Below, piece after piece: positions 16,624-25,325 of a stretch of DNA of 64,000 nucleotides (its first letter is position 1; every line of letters starts with the position of its first letter). The notes beneath the pieces are model-generated. The model worked only from the letters and a program-made list of their open reading frames with translations. It was not told where the DNA came from and made no database searches. Position numbers and translations under genes: made by a program. This stretch comes from JBFAPK01 sp040676675 (GTDB taxonomy: Bacteria > Actinomycetota > Actinomycetes > Mycobacteriales > Micromonosporaceae): positions 41,396-105,395 of the forward strand of contig NZ_JBFAPK010000032.1 in assembly GCF_040676675.1 (NCBI RefSeq), given 5' to 3'.

Positions 16624-17478
16624 ATGGGTACACCGTCCGGCGAGCCCCCCGAGCCCGAGGATTCCGAGCGGCAGCGCCGGGAGCGGGACACCGAACCGAT
16701 TCCCCGCATCCGGCCGGACGACGCCTCGCCCTACCCCGACGCTCCCTCCTATTCGGACCAGCCGCCCTACACCGACAGCGCGTTCGACGACGACCCTCGG
16801 GGCCGGACCTGGGTCCGGGACCCCGACGAGGAGGACCGTCGTCCGGAGATCACCGAGGACGAGCTGGCCGGCCTGCGGGTGGATGCCTCGGGCATGCCGC
16901 TCGGCCCCCGCCGGGTACTGCCGCTGGAGGACGAGCCGACCGCGCTCGTGGCCCGCTACCTCTTCCCGACCGAGCGGTACCGGGGCGAGTGGAAGCGGCA
17001 CTGGATCCACCTCGCCACCCCGCTGCTGGTCGGCATCGCCGCCACCTTCGTCCTCGGTTACCTCTCCGGGTTCCTGGCCGGGCAGGACGTCGGGGCGCTG
17101 ACCACCGTGGCGGTGATCCTCTGGTTCGCCGTGATGGGCTGGGTCGCCTGGCGGGTCGCCGACTGGTTCTACGACCGGTTCATCCTGACCAACAAGCGGG
17201 TCATGGTGGTGAACGGGATCATCACCCGGCAGGTGGCGATGATGCCGCTGGCCCGGGTCACCGACATGAAGTACGAGCAGTCCCCGCTGGGCCGGACCCT
17301 GAACTACGGCACGTTCGTGCTCGAGTCGGCCGGTCAGGAGCAGGCGCTCCGGGAGATCAAGCATCTGCCCAACCCCAACGAGCTCTACCTGCGCGTCGTC
17401 GAAGAGATGTACGAGCCGCAGGCGGTCGAGGCGCGGCTGGGCAAGGAGGCGGACGAGAAGGCGGAAGACGGGGCCTGA
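16624..17478 (+). CDS. PH-domain (bPH2/DUF304) membrane protein
   Basis: 284 aa. Residues 1-120 are acidic/proline-rich and disordered. Two membrane helices follow (LATPLLVGIAATFVLGYLSG and TTVAVILWFAVMGWVAWRV). A bacterial PH domain then starts at WFYDRFILTNKRVMVVNGII and includes the family's TDMKYEQSPLGRTLNYGTFVLES stretch. It is likely membrane-associated with a cytoplasmic PH domain. It follows the 52-aa membrane protein in a probable operon. Confidence 0.85.
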   Translation: MGTPSGEPPEPEDSERQRRERDTEPIPRIRPDDASPYPDAPSYSDQPPYTDSAFDDDPRGRTWVRDPDEEDRRPEITEDELAGLRVDASGMPLGPRRVLPLEDEPTALVARYLFPTERYRGEWKRHWIHLATPLLVGIAATFVLGYLSGFLAGQDVGALTTVAVILWFAVMGWVAWRVADWFYDRFILTNKRVMVVNGIITRQVAMMPLARVTDMKYEQSPLGRTLNYGTFVLESAGQEQALREIKHLPNPNELYLRVVEEMYEPQAVEARLGKEADEKAEDGA

Positions 17479-17583
17479 GGTTTTTATCCGAACATCGGAT
17501 GGCCCGTGCACCTTCCGCCCTGTTCCCGGCCGACACGCTGTGACAGCCTTGCCGGATAGTCGGGGGGCCAGGGGAGGCGACGG

Positions 17584-18270
17584 GTGGCGGACAAGCGCGG
17601 GATGGAAGAGGAGTTCCGCGAGTTCGTCGCGGCCCGCTCCGCCGCCCTGCTCCGCACCGCGTACCTGCTCGCCGGGGACTGGGCCACCGCCGAGGACCTG
17701 CTCCAGACCGCGCTGACCAAGACGTACCTGGCCTGGAAGCGGCTCGGTGAGATCGAGGCGGTGGAGCCGTACGCCCGACGGGTGCTGGTGAACACGGCCA
17801 CCAGCTGGTGGCGGCGCCGCTGGCACGGCGAGCGCCCGACCGAGGTGCTGCCCGAGCGGGCCGCGCCCGACCAGATCGAGGAGCAGCTCGACCGGGACGC
17901 CCTCTGGCGGCACGTACGGGAACTCCCCGCCCGCCAGCGCGCCGTGCTCGTGCTCCGCTTCTACGAGGACCTCTCCGAGGCGCAGACCGCGGAGCTGCTC
18001 GGCATCTCCCCGGGCACGGTCAAGAGCCAGACCTCCCGGGCGCTCGGTACGCTGCGTCGGCGGCTGGAGGCGGAGGCCGGCGCCGAGCCGACCAACCCGG
18101 CCGCACCCGCCGCACCCGGCGGACCGGCGTCGAGCCGGGCACCGGTGCCCCGGCCGGCGGCGCTGCCGTCACCGCCCACCCCGGCGCGGGCCCGCCCGGT
18201 GGCGCCCCGCCCCGCCGCGCCGGCGATGCCCGCCGTGGCGCTGCCCGTCGGCCGTCAGGAGGGGCGGTGA
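17584..18270 (+). CDS. SigE family RNA polymerase sigma factor
   Basis: 228 aa from GTG with GGGAGG upstream. Region 2 (LLRTAYLLAGDWATAEDLLQTALTKTYLAW) and region 4 (LPARQRAVLVLRFYEDLSEAQTAELLGISPGTVKSQ) are typical of the actinobacterial SigE-type ECF factors. The last 50 residues are Pro/Ala-rich. Its stop overlaps the next start (GTGA), coupling it to a membrane protein that probably acts as its regulator. Confidence 0.9.
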   Translation: MADKRGMEEEFREFVAARSAALLRTAYLLAGDWATAEDLLQTALTKTYLAWKRLGEIEAVEPYARRVLVNTATSWWRRRWHGERPTEVLPERAAPDQIEEQLDRDALWRHVRELPARQRAVLVLRFYEDLSEAQTAELLGISPGTVKSQTSRALGTLRRRLEAEAGAEPTNPAAPAAPGGPASSRAPVPRPAALPSPPTPARARPVAPRPAAPAMPAVALPVGRQEGR

Positions 18271-19658
18271 AGCCCGACCCCGGTCCGCTCGGCGGCGAGC
18301 GCGCGGCCTCCCGCGGCGGTGACTCCGACCCGATGGTGAGCGCCATGCGCCGCGCGGACAACCTTCGGCTCGGCCCCGGGCGTCCTCTCGTCGTGACACC
18401 CGATGAGCTGGAACGCGCGCTACGGGAAAGCCTGGCCCGCCAGGCCGGCGCGCCGCGCCCGGCCGTCGCCGACCCCGCCGGTACGGCGCTGCGGCGGGCG
18501 AGGCGGATCCACCGCCGCCGTACCGTCATGGGCGCCGCCGTCGTGGCGCTGGCCATCGTCGGGATCAGCGCCGGGGTGGCCCAACTCGGCGGTGCCTCGC
18601 ACCAGCCGGGACCGACCGTGGTGGTGATCGGCGACCCGCCCGGCCCGGGGCTCGCCCACACCGTGAGCAACACCCCGGTCGCCGATTCGTCCGACGGTCC
18701 ACCCCAGCTCGACCTGGTCGTGGCCGAGAACCTGAACGTCGCCGACGGGGAGTCGATCGACCTCTCCGGGATCGGTACGGTCGCCGCGGTGCAGCGCTCG
18801 ACCGGCGGCTGGCTGGTGGTCGGCGAGAGCTCCCGGGGCGGGTCGGACCTCTGGTTCGTCGCCGTCGGGCAGCCGCCGCGCGAACTGCTGCCCGGTGTCG
18901 ACGCGCTCGCCCTCGGCCCGGACGGCCAGCGGGTGGCCTGGCGGGCCGGCGCGCGGCTCTTCGCGGCCGCGATCCGGGACGGCGCGCTGGGACCGCGCGT
19001 CGAGACCGGGGCACCCGCCCGGGGCGTACCGGTCGGTTTCGTCGGCGTCGCGGTGTTGCTGCGACTCAACCAGAAACCGACCGGGCTGGACGCGTACGAC
19101 CTGTGGTGGCCCAACCGGGAGCCGTACCGGGAGGACTGGACCGCCGAGCCGGTCGGCGTCTACGGCACGCTGCCGGACGGTCAGACCGTGGTCGGCCAGA
19201 TCGCGGCCGGCCCGTCCGCGCGGCCGTGCCTGGCGCTGCTCGACGCCAGCCGGCGACTCGCCCCGATCCGGACCGAGTGCACGCTGGGGCTCAGCTCGGG
19301 CGGGCCCGGTGCGGTCTCGCCCGACGGCCGGTGGCTGGTCGCGAACGGCCGCCCCGGCGGAAGGGCCGACCGGGCCACCGCCAGTGCCGCGGGGGAGCAG
19401 GCGCTCGTGGTGGACCTGCGGACGGTCTTCGACCGGGCGGCGGCGAAACCGGCCGGTCCCCGGCTCGTCGGCGGCACGGTCTGGACCGACACCGACACCC
19501 TCGTGCACGCGGACGAGCGGGGTGAGCTGGTTCGCGTGATGGCGGACCAGGCCCCGGACACCGGCAAGGACGCCGCGCCGGCCGAGGTCGAGAGCTTTCC
19601 CGCCCCCGGTGCCGTCCCGGGGGAGCGGGTGATGGTGGTGACCGGCGCGGCTTCGTGA
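18267..19658 (+). CDS. Membrane-anchored protein with TolB/WD40-like outer domain, probable sigma partner
   Basis: 463 aa, coupled to the sigma gene by a 4-nt overlap and preceded by CAGGAGG. A cytoplasmic N-terminal ~80 residues lead to one membrane helix (TVMGAAVVALAIVGISAGVAQL, about residues 84-106) and a large outer domain. The outer part has repeated segments of the type LALGPDGQRVAWRAGARLF and VSPDGRWLVANGRPGG, as in TolB-like beta-propellers. The layout fits an anti-sigma or sensor partner, but no zinc anti-sigma motif is visible. Confidence 0.8.
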   Translation: MKPDPGPLGGERAASRGGDSDPMVSAMRRADNLRLGPGRPLVVTPDELERALRESLARQAGAPRPAVADPAGTALRRARRIHRRRTVMGAAVVALAIVGISAGVAQLGGASHQPGPTVVVIGDPPGPGLAHTVSNTPVADSSDGPPQLDLVVAENLNVADGESIDLSGIGTVAAVQRSTGGWLVVGESSRGGSDLWFVAVGQPPRELLPGVDALALGPDGQRVAWRAGARLFAAAIRDGALGPRVETGAPARGVPVGFVGVAVLLRLNQKPTGLDAYDLWWPNREPYREDWTAEPVGVYGTLPDGQTVVGQIAAGPSARPCLALLDASRRLAPIRTECTLGLSSGGPGAVSPDGRWLVANGRPGGRADRATASAAGEQALVVDLRTVFDRAAAKPAGPRLVGGTVWTDTDTLVHADERGELVRVMADQAPDTGKDAAPAEVESFPAPGAVPGERVMVVTGAAS

Positions 19659-19711
19659 GCCGCCGGGCAGGTGGTCGGCCGGTGCGGTAGCGCCGACCGC
19701 CGGGCCCGGCC

Positions 19712-19787
19712 GGGCCGTGGGGCTGGCAGGGCTGGGCGGGCCGTGGGCTGGCCGGGCTGGGCGGGCCGTGGGCTGGTGGGGCTGGCC
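19712..19787. repeat. Three tandem ~25-bp repeats
   Basis: Three near-identical copies begin GGGCCGTGGG and continue CTGG(C/T)(A/C/G)GGGCTGG at 19712-19737, 19738-19762 and 19763-19787, between the membrane-protein stop and the PHP gene. Function unknown; slippage repeats of this kind are common in GC-rich actinomycete intergenic DNA. Confidence 0.7.
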
Positions 19788-19828
19788 GGCGGGACCGGTG
19801 GACCGGCCGGGCCGGTAGCCTCGGGCCG

Positions 19829-20710
19829 GTGAGCCAGCCGCCTGCCGCCCCCGTCCACCGCATCGACCTGCACGCGCACTCCACCGCCAGCGACGGCACG
19901 CTCGCCCCGGCCGAGCTGGTCCGGGCCGCGGCGGAGGCCGGGCTCGACGTACTGGCCATCACGGACCACGACACCACCGCCGGTTGGGCCCCCGCCGTCG
20001 ACGCGTTGCCGCGGGGCCTGGCCCTGGTCCGCGGCGCCGAGCTCTCCTGCCGCTGGTACGGCGGTCAGCGGTCGATCCCGCTGCACCTGCTCGCGTACCT
20101 CTTCGACCCGGACGCGCCGGAGTTGGTGGCCGAGCTGACCCGGCTGCGGGCCGACCGGGAGCGGCGCGGCGAACGCATCGTGGACCTGCTGCGCGCCGAC
20201 GGGATCGACGTCGACTGGGCGGAGATCCACGCGGCGGCCGCCGGTGGCTCCGTGGGCCGGCCGCACATCGCGCAGGCGCTGATCCGGGCCGGGCTCGTCC
20301 GCACCACCGCCGAGGCCTTCGAGCCCCGCTGGCTGGGCGAGCGGTACCGGCTCCCCAAGGAGGACATGGACGTCTTCCGGGCGGTACGGCTGGTCCGCCA
20401 GGCGGGCGGGGTGCCCGTCTTCGCCCATCCCCGGGCCACCCGGCGGGGGCTGGTCGTACCGGACGAGCTGATCGCCGAGCTCGCGGCGGCCGGGCTGGTC
20501 GGCCTGGAGGCGGACCACGAGGACCACTCGCCGGCCGAGCGGGCACACGTACGGGCCCTCGCCGGGGAACTGGGGCTGGTGGTGACCGGCTCGTCGGACT
20601 TCCACGGCACCCACAAGACGGTCCGGCTGGGCGCCTTCACCACGGCGCCGGAGGCGTACGAGCGGATCGTGGCGGCGGCGAGCGGGGCGACGCCGGTCGC
20701 GTACGGGTGA
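19829..20710 (+). CDS. PHP domain metal-dependent phosphoesterase
   Basis: 293 aa from GTG. The PHP metal-binding motifs are seen: DLHAHSTASDG near residue 12, ITDHDT near residue 47, and a C-terminal GSSDFHG near residue 255; EADHEDHSP near residue 230 is also conserved. Members hydrolyse phosphoesters such as 3',5'-nucleoside bisphosphates or oligoribonucleotides (RNase AM / YciV-like). It is cytoplasmic and a single gene. Confidence 0.9.
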   Translation: MSQPPAAPVHRIDLHAHSTASDGTLAPAELVRAAAEAGLDVLAITDHDTTAGWAPAVDALPRGLALVRGAELSCRWYGGQRSIPLHLLAYLFDPDAPELVAELTRLRADRERRGERIVDLLRADGIDVDWAEIHAAAAGGSVGRPHIAQALIRAGLVRTTAEAFEPRWLGERYRLPKEDMDVFRAVRLVRQAGGVPVFAHPRATRRGLVVPDELIAELAAAGLVGLEADHEDHSPAERAHVRALAGELGLVVTGSSDFHGTHKTVRLGAFTTAPEAYERIVAAASGATPVAYG

Positions 20711-20750
20711 TCCTCGCAGGTCACGCCGCCGGCCGGGCTACCGTGATCAA

Positions 20751-21365
20751 ATGAATCTGCAACTGTTCGGCGGGGCGTTCGTGACCCTGCTGGTCATCAC
20801 CGACCCGCCGGGCATGGTGCCGATCTTCGTCGCGCTGACCGGGGCGATGCAGCCCCGGGAGCGGCACCGGGTCGCGTGGCAGGCGGTGGCGCTCGCGCTC
20901 GGCGTCATCGTGGTCTTCGCCGTCGCCGGGCAGACGCTGCTGGCGTACCTGCACGTCTCCCTGCCGGCGTTGCAGGCGGCCGGGGGACTCCTGCTGATCC
21001 TGGTGGCGCTGGAGCTGCTGACCGGCAAGTCCGACGGTCCGGACCAGCAGTCCACCTCCAACGTGGCGCTCGTGCCGCTCGGCACGCCGCTGCTCGCCGG
21101 CCCGGGCGCGATCGTGGCGACCATGCTCTTCGTCCAGCAGGCCGGCGGGGCGGGCGACTACCTCGCGATCGCGGTGGCCATCGTCGCCGTGATGGCGGCG
21201 GTCTGGACCACGCTGCGCTTCTCCGGGATCATCGTCCGGGTGCTGCGGCCCGGTGGGATCGAGGTGCTGACCCGCATCGCCGGCCTGCTGCTGGCCGCGA
21301 TCGCGGTACAGCTCATCGCGGACGCCGTGGTCGCGTTCGTCGACGCGCACCTGCACCGGGTCTGA
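20751..21365 (+). CDS. MarC family integral membrane protein
   Basis: 204 aa with six predicted membrane helices. The family signature TDPPGMVPIFVALTG lies near residue 17 and PLGTPLLAGPGAI near residue 105. MarC proteins are conserved inner-membrane proteins of unknown function; the old link to antibiotic resistance was not upheld. It lies 40 nt after the PHP gene and may be co-transcribed. Confidence 0.9.
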   Translation: MNLQLFGGAFVTLLVITDPPGMVPIFVALTGAMQPRERHRVAWQAVALALGVIVVFAVAGQTLLAYLHVSLPALQAAGGLLLILVALELLTGKSDGPDQQSTSNVALVPLGTPLLAGPGAIVATMLFVQQAGGAGDYLAIAVAIVAVMAAVWTTLRFSGIIVRVLRPGGIEVLTRIAGLLLAAIAVQLIADAVVAFVDAHLHRV

Positions 21366-21441
21366 ACCCCGCCACGCCTTTCCGGCGGGAGCCGGGTGTC
21401 GGCCGGTGTCCGTGTCGGACGTCGATGGCAGGATCGGGATC

Positions 21442-22380
21442 GTGCGCAGAGCCTCGTCCTCCGGTGACCGGACCCCGCGACCTCGCCGGGGCGAACCCGA
21501 ACAGCTCGGTTTCGACGGCATGCCGGAGCGGTTGTTCGTCTGTACCCCGAGCAAGCTGGGCTCGTACGCCGACTGCCCGCGCCGCTACCGCTACTCGTAC
21601 GTCGACCGCCCGGCGCCGCCCAAGGGGCCGCCCTGGGCGCACAACTCACTCGGCGCGAGTGTGCACACGGCGTTGCGCAACTGGTTCGCGCTGCCGCCCG
21701 ACCGGCGCCGCCCCGAGGCGCTCGCGGGGCTGCTCAGGGGCGTCTGGGTTCGCGAGGGCTACCGCGACGAGGAGCAGGAACGGGAGGCGTACCGGCGCGC
21801 GCTCGACTGGCTGGAGTCCTATGTGGACGGGTTGGAGCCGGAGCTGGAGCCGTTGGGGGTCGAGCGGGTGGTCGCCGTCAAGACGTCCGTGCTCGCCTTC
21901 AACGGCCGCGCCGACCGGATCGACTCCCGGCCCGGGGAGGACGGGCCGGAGCTGGTCATCGTCGACTACAAGACGGGGCGCACCGGGCTCGACGCCGATG
22001 ACGCCCGCGGCTCCCAGGCGCTCGCCCTCTACGCGTACGCGGCCGAGCGGGTCTTCCGCCGCCCGTGCCGCCGGGTCGAGCTGCACCACCTGCCGACCGC
22101 CACCGTCGCCGCCCACGACCACACGCCGGAGTCCCTCCAGCGTCAGGTGCAGCGGGCCGAGGAGACCGCCCGCGACATCATGGCCGCCGAACGCGCGGTG
22201 GCCGACGGCGCCGACCCGGACGAGGCGTTCCCGGTGACCCCCGGCCCGCGCTGCGCCTGGTGCGACTACCGGCGTACCTGCCCGGCCGGGTCGCAGGCGC
22301 CCGAGAAGGAGCCGTGGGCGGCGGTGGAGCGGACCCTGCTCGCGCCGCCCACCGCCGCCGACCCGGCCGAGACGGTCTGA
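21442..22380 (+). CDS. PD-(D/E)XK nuclease family (RecB/Cas4-like) protein with Fe-S cysteines
   Basis: About 312 aa from GTG at 21442; an upstream GTG at 21406 is possible. The RecB-type nuclease core is visible: SYADCPRRYRYSYV (first cluster Cys), then FNGRADRID and VIVDYKTGR (PD-(D/E)XK Asp and Lys). The C-terminal CAWCDYRRTC supplies three more cysteines for a probable 4Fe-4S cluster as in AddB/Cas4 proteins. It would act on DNA ends in repair. No helicase or CRISPR genes are nearby. Confidence 0.88.
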   Translation: MRRASSSGDRTPRPRRGEPEQLGFDGMPERLFVCTPSKLGSYADCPRRYRYSYVDRPAPPKGPPWAHNSLGASVHTALRNWFALPPDRRRPEALAGLLRGVWVREGYRDEEQEREAYRRALDWLESYVDGLEPELEPLGVERVVAVKTSVLAFNGRADRIDSRPGEDGPELVIVDYKTGRTGLDADDARGSQALALYAYAAERVFRRPCRRVELHHLPTATVAAHDHTPESLQRQVQRAEETARDIMAAERAVADGADPDEAFPVTPGPRCAWCDYRRTCPAGSQAPEKEPWAAVERTLLAPPTAADPAETV

Positions 22381-22418
22381 GCCGGTCGGTCGGGTGGGGG
22401 CGGTCTGATCCGGGCGGG

Positions 22419-23279
22419 TCAGGCGGGGGCGCCGAGCCGGGCGGCACGCTCCATGGCGGCCCGGTAGATGGGGCCTTCGAGGAAGCGTCGCGGCACCGCG
22501 TTCAGGGCCAGCCGCAGGGTCCGTACGCTCAGCTCGGCGGGGAGTGCCGTGGTGGGCAGGCCGGGCATCCCGTACCGGCGCCGCGCCCACGCGGGCAGCA
22601 GACCGAACGCGGTCGCCGCGACGCCGAAGTAGGCCAGCCGGGGCGGCCCGAGATGCAGGGTCCAGCGCACCGGGCGGCTCAGGTTCCAGGGCACCGGCGG
22701 GGTGGTGAGGAAGAGGGCGGTCTCGGCGGCGTCCCGGGTCAACCGCAGCTCGGGCTGGATCCGGCGGTAGTAGTCGGCCACCTCGGCCGCCGTGCCGGGG
22801 ACGCTGGCCGGGTCGAGGCCGACCAGGGCGGCGCTGCGTCGCTGCTCCGAGTAGTAGTCGTCGACGTCCGCCGGCGTCAACGCGACGCCGGCGCGGCGGG
22901 CGGTGCTGACGAAGGACTCGACCTCGGCGACGTGCACCCAGCGCAGCAGCTCCGGCTCGTCGACGCGGAACTCCTCGCCGGTGAACGGGTCGCGCGCCCG
23001 CATCCGGGCGTGCAGAGCGACCAGCCGGCGGCCCGCCGCCCGGGCCTCGGCAGTGGTACCGAAGATGGTCGTGGCCACGTACTTCGACGTACGGACCAGC
23101 CGCCCCCAGGGGTCGGTCTGGTAGCTGCTGTTCTGCGCCACGCCGGCCATCGCCCGCGGGTGCAGCGCCTGCAGGTAGAGCGACCGGAGTCCGGCCACGA
23201 GCAGGATCGGTTCCGCGTGGACCCGCCAGGTGACCGATCCCGGCCCGAACAGTCCGAGATCCTCTTCGTCGGAGTGCAT
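22419..23279 (-). CDS. Oxygenase MpaB family protein (DUF2236)
   Basis: 286 aa, all-helical. Family markers are GLRSLYLQALHPRAMAGVAQNS, WGRLVRTSKYVATTIFGTT and LLRWVHVAEVESFV, the last containing the WVH histidine. The named member MpaB is a haem-type oxygenase in mycophenolic acid synthesis; latex-clearing proteins are also related. The substrate in bacteria is mostly unknown. It is monocistronic and convergent with the nuclease gene. Confidence 0.87.
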   Translation of the reverse strand: MHSDEEDLGLFGPGSVTWRVHAEPILLVAGLRSLYLQALHPRAMAGVAQNSSYQTDPWGRLVRTSKYVATTIFGTTAEARAAGRRLVALHARMRARDPFTGEEFRVDEPELLRWVHVAEVESFVSTARRAGVALTPADVDDYYSEQRRSAALVGLDPASVPGTAAEVADYYRRIQPELRLTRDAAETALFLTTPPVPWNLSRPVRWTLHLGPPRLAYFGVAATAFGLLPAWARRRYGMPGLPTTALPAELSVRTLRLALNAVPRRFLEGPIYRAAMERAARLGAPA

Positions 23280-23428
23280 TGCCCAACGGTGCCACGGCGA
23301 GGGGCCGGTACGCCGCGGATTCTGGCGGGCGCGGCCGCCGGCGGCGGGGCCGCCAGGTTCGGCCCCGGTCGGTCGGCCGGCGGCGGCGCCGTACCGGCCC
23401 CGGGTCAGTCGGCCCCGGCGATGATCGG

Positions 23429-23854
23429 TCAGTCGGTGGCGCGGCGGGCCTGGCAGGCCGGGCAGAGCCCCCAGAAGGTGACCTCCGCCTCGTCGATGTC
23501 GAAGCCGTGGCCGCTGCCCGGGTCGAGGCAGGGCGCGCCACCGACCGTGCAGTCGATGTCGGCGATCTCGCCGCAGCCGCGGCAGACGACGTGGTGGTGG
23601 TTGTCGCCCGCCCGGGCCTCGTAGCGGGCGGGTCCGCCGGCGGGCTCGATCCGCCGGGAGAGGCCGGCCCGGGACAGCGCGCCGAGCACGTCGTAGACGG
23701 CCTGGGTGGAGACCGAGTCGATCCGCCCGCGCACCCGGCGGACGATCTCGTCGACGTCGAGATGGCCGCCGCCGGCGAGCACCTCCAGCACGGCGAGGCG
23801 CGGCCGGGTGACCCGTAGGCCACGCGACCGGAGCAGTTCCTCACCGTCGGGCAT
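23429..23854 (-). CDS. Fur family transcriptional regulator
   Basis: 141 aa from ATG (MPDGEELLRSRGLRVTRPRLAVLEVL). The winged helix is followed by the metal sites: NHHHVVCRGCGEI near residue 85 and the C-terminal CPAC near residue 134 form the CxxC pairs of the structural zinc site. It resembles FurA/CatR-type peroxide or iron sensors. No catalase or transporter adjoins it, so the sensed signal is open. A longer frame upstream lacks support. Confidence 0.9.
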   Translation of the reverse strand: MPDGEELLRSRGLRVTRPRLAVLEVLAGGGHLDVDEIVRRVRGRIDSVSTQAVYDVLGALSRAGLSRRIEPAGGPARYEARAGDNHHHVVCRGCGEIADIDCTVGGAPCLDPGSGHGFDIDEAEVTFWGLCPACQARRATD

Positions 23855-24092
23855 CCACCAATGACAGCACGGCGACCAGGCGCCAGCAAGGCAGTGGCCC
23901 GGCGACGCTGTAATGCTGGACACACCCGGGCCCACGCCGCGACCGGCGGTCCGGAGACTGGCAGCGGGAAACCGCGGAACCGGGGTGAACCGTCCCGCCT
24001 CGTTTGTCGTGTGACCCGTTGAAGGGCAACGTTCTCGTCGCGGCGGTCGGCCGGACCCCGCGACCCGGCCGAGATCCACGACCGGAGGTGTC

Positions 24093-24575
24093 GTGTTCAG
24101 AGAGATTCTGGGCCTCCCCGCGCACGCGTTGGTGGTGCACGCGGCCGTCGTCTTCGTACCGTTGCTGGCGTTGTTCGCGATCGGCTACGCGGTCGTACCG
24201 CGGCTGCGTGGCCGGATCGGCTGGGTCGCCGCCGTGCTCGCGGTGCTCGGGCCGGTGACGTCGTTCGTCGCCAAGGAGTCCGGCGAGGAGCTGAAGCAGG
24301 TACTGATCCGGAAGGGGTACCCGCCGGAGATCGTCAGCCAGGTGAACCAGCACCAGGAGTACGGCGACGCGCTGTTCTGGTTCGCCCTGGGGCTCGGTGT
24401 GGCAACGCTGGTGCTGCTCTTCCTGACCAGCGGTCGGGCCCGGGCCCGGCGCCTGCCGTCGTGGCTCGCCGTGGTGCTCTCCGCCGTCGTCGTGGTGCTC
24501 GGCGTCCTGACCGCCTGGTACGCCTACCGCACCGGCGATTCCGGGGCGCACATCGTCTGGCAGGGGGTGCTCTAG
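24093..24575 (+). CDS. DUF2231 membrane protein
   Basis: 160 aa from GTG. It has four membrane helices (LVVHAAVVFVPLLALFAIGY, WVAAVLAVLGPVTSFV, ALFWFALGLGVATLVLLFL, LAVVLSAVVVVLGVLTAWYAY). The N-terminal GLPAHALVVHAAVVFVPL and the ESGEEL motif are typical of the family, whose histidines have been suggested to bind haem or a redox centre; function is unproven. It is divergent from the Fur gene. Confidence 0.85.
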   Translation: MFREILGLPAHALVVHAAVVFVPLLALFAIGYAVVPRLRGRIGWVAAVLAVLGPVTSFVAKESGEELKQVLIRKGYPPEIVSQVNQHQEYGDALFWFALGLGVATLVLLFLTSGRARARRLPSWLAVVLSAVVVVLGVLTAWYAYRTGDSGAHIVWQGVL

Positions 24576-24636
24576 CGGGCCGGAGCCGGGCCGGGTTTGG
24601 TGGCGCTCGCCGGCGGCGAGCCCCACCAGATCAGAC

Positions 24637-24969
24637 CTAGAACAGGACCCGCGAGCAGAGCAGGCACATCAGCACGAGGATCACCGCGCCCGCGATCAGG
24701 CCCACCCCGTACGTGACCGTGCGGGCGCTCTGCTCGGCCTGGTTCACGCCGGCGAGGTCCTGCTCGGGCAGGCGGCGCGGCGGGGGCGGTTGGACGTAGA
24801 CCGGCGGGCGCCAGCTCGCCGGGGGTGTGACGCCCGCCGGAGGCCCCGGATAGGGCGACGGCTCGGGTTCGGTCTGCGGTGCCGGGGCGGCCGGCGGGAC
24901 GTCGGGCCCGGTTCCGGGCGGCCGGCGCCAGACGCTGTCGTCGGGGTTTGCACCGTGGGGCGTCGTCAC
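24637..24969 (-). CDS. Proline-rich tail-anchored hypothetical protein
   Basis: About 110 aa from GTG (VTTPHGANPDD); an earlier alternative start exists at 24987. The first 75 residues are proline-rich. A single C-terminal membrane helix (VGLIAGAVILVLMCLLCSRVLF) ends the protein, giving a tail-anchored layout. No named domain; small actinobacterial proteins of this kind are common and uncharacterised. Confidence 0.65.
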   Translation of the reverse strand: MTTPHGANPDDSVWRRPPGTGPDVPPAAPAPQTEPEPSPYPGPPAGVTPPASWRPPVYVQPPPPRRLPEQDLAGVNQAEQSARTVTYGVGLIAGAVILVLMCLLCSRVLF

Positions 24970-25052
24970 GCCGTCCGACGCTACCAACGACGGCGACGAA
25001 GGACCCGCCGACCACGGGCAGCGGTGTCGGCGGTTCGGTACGCTTGTTTTCC

Positions 25053-25238
25053 GTGAGCACGGTGTTCGAGCGGTTCGCGCCCGGCGGTGCGGACGATGAC
25101 CGGGTGGTCGACCTAGCCGACGACGACTTCGTCGTGCTGCCTGAACAGTCCACCGACGACACGGATCGCGGTTGGGGCGAGTACGCCACCGGCAACGACG
25201 ATCGCCTCTTCGCCGACCGGCCGCCGCACTGGGACTAG
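25053..25238 (+). CDS. Small acidic hypothetical protein (61 aa)
   Basis: The frame starts at GTG (VSTVFERFAPGG) and is very acidic, ending DDRLFADRPPHWD. The end is a recurring feature of small conserved actinobacterial proteins, so I consider it real. No motif for function. It is divergent from the tail-anchored protein gene. Confidence 0.6.
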   Translation: MSTVFERFAPGGADDDRVVDLADDDFVVLPEQSTDDTDRGWGEYATGNDDRLFADRPPHWD

Positions 25239-25250
25239 GGCCTGCCCGGC

Positions 25251-25325
25251 CCGGGGCAAGGTCCTACCGGCCCCGGGGCCAGGTTCTACCGGGCCGGGGC
25301 CAGGTCCTACCGGGTCCGGGGCGTC
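25251..25325. repeat. Three imperfect ~22-bp tandem repeats
   Basis: The unit CCGGGGCCAGGTCCTACCGG recurs three times with small changes between the 61-aa protein gene and the convergent SAF-domain gene, and a partial fourth copy runs into the latter's stop. No function is evident. Confidence 0.65.

Noticed and set aside
21406..22380. Cas4 of a CRISPR system
   Set aside because: The fold is RecB/Cas4-like, but no repeats or other cas genes are in the window.
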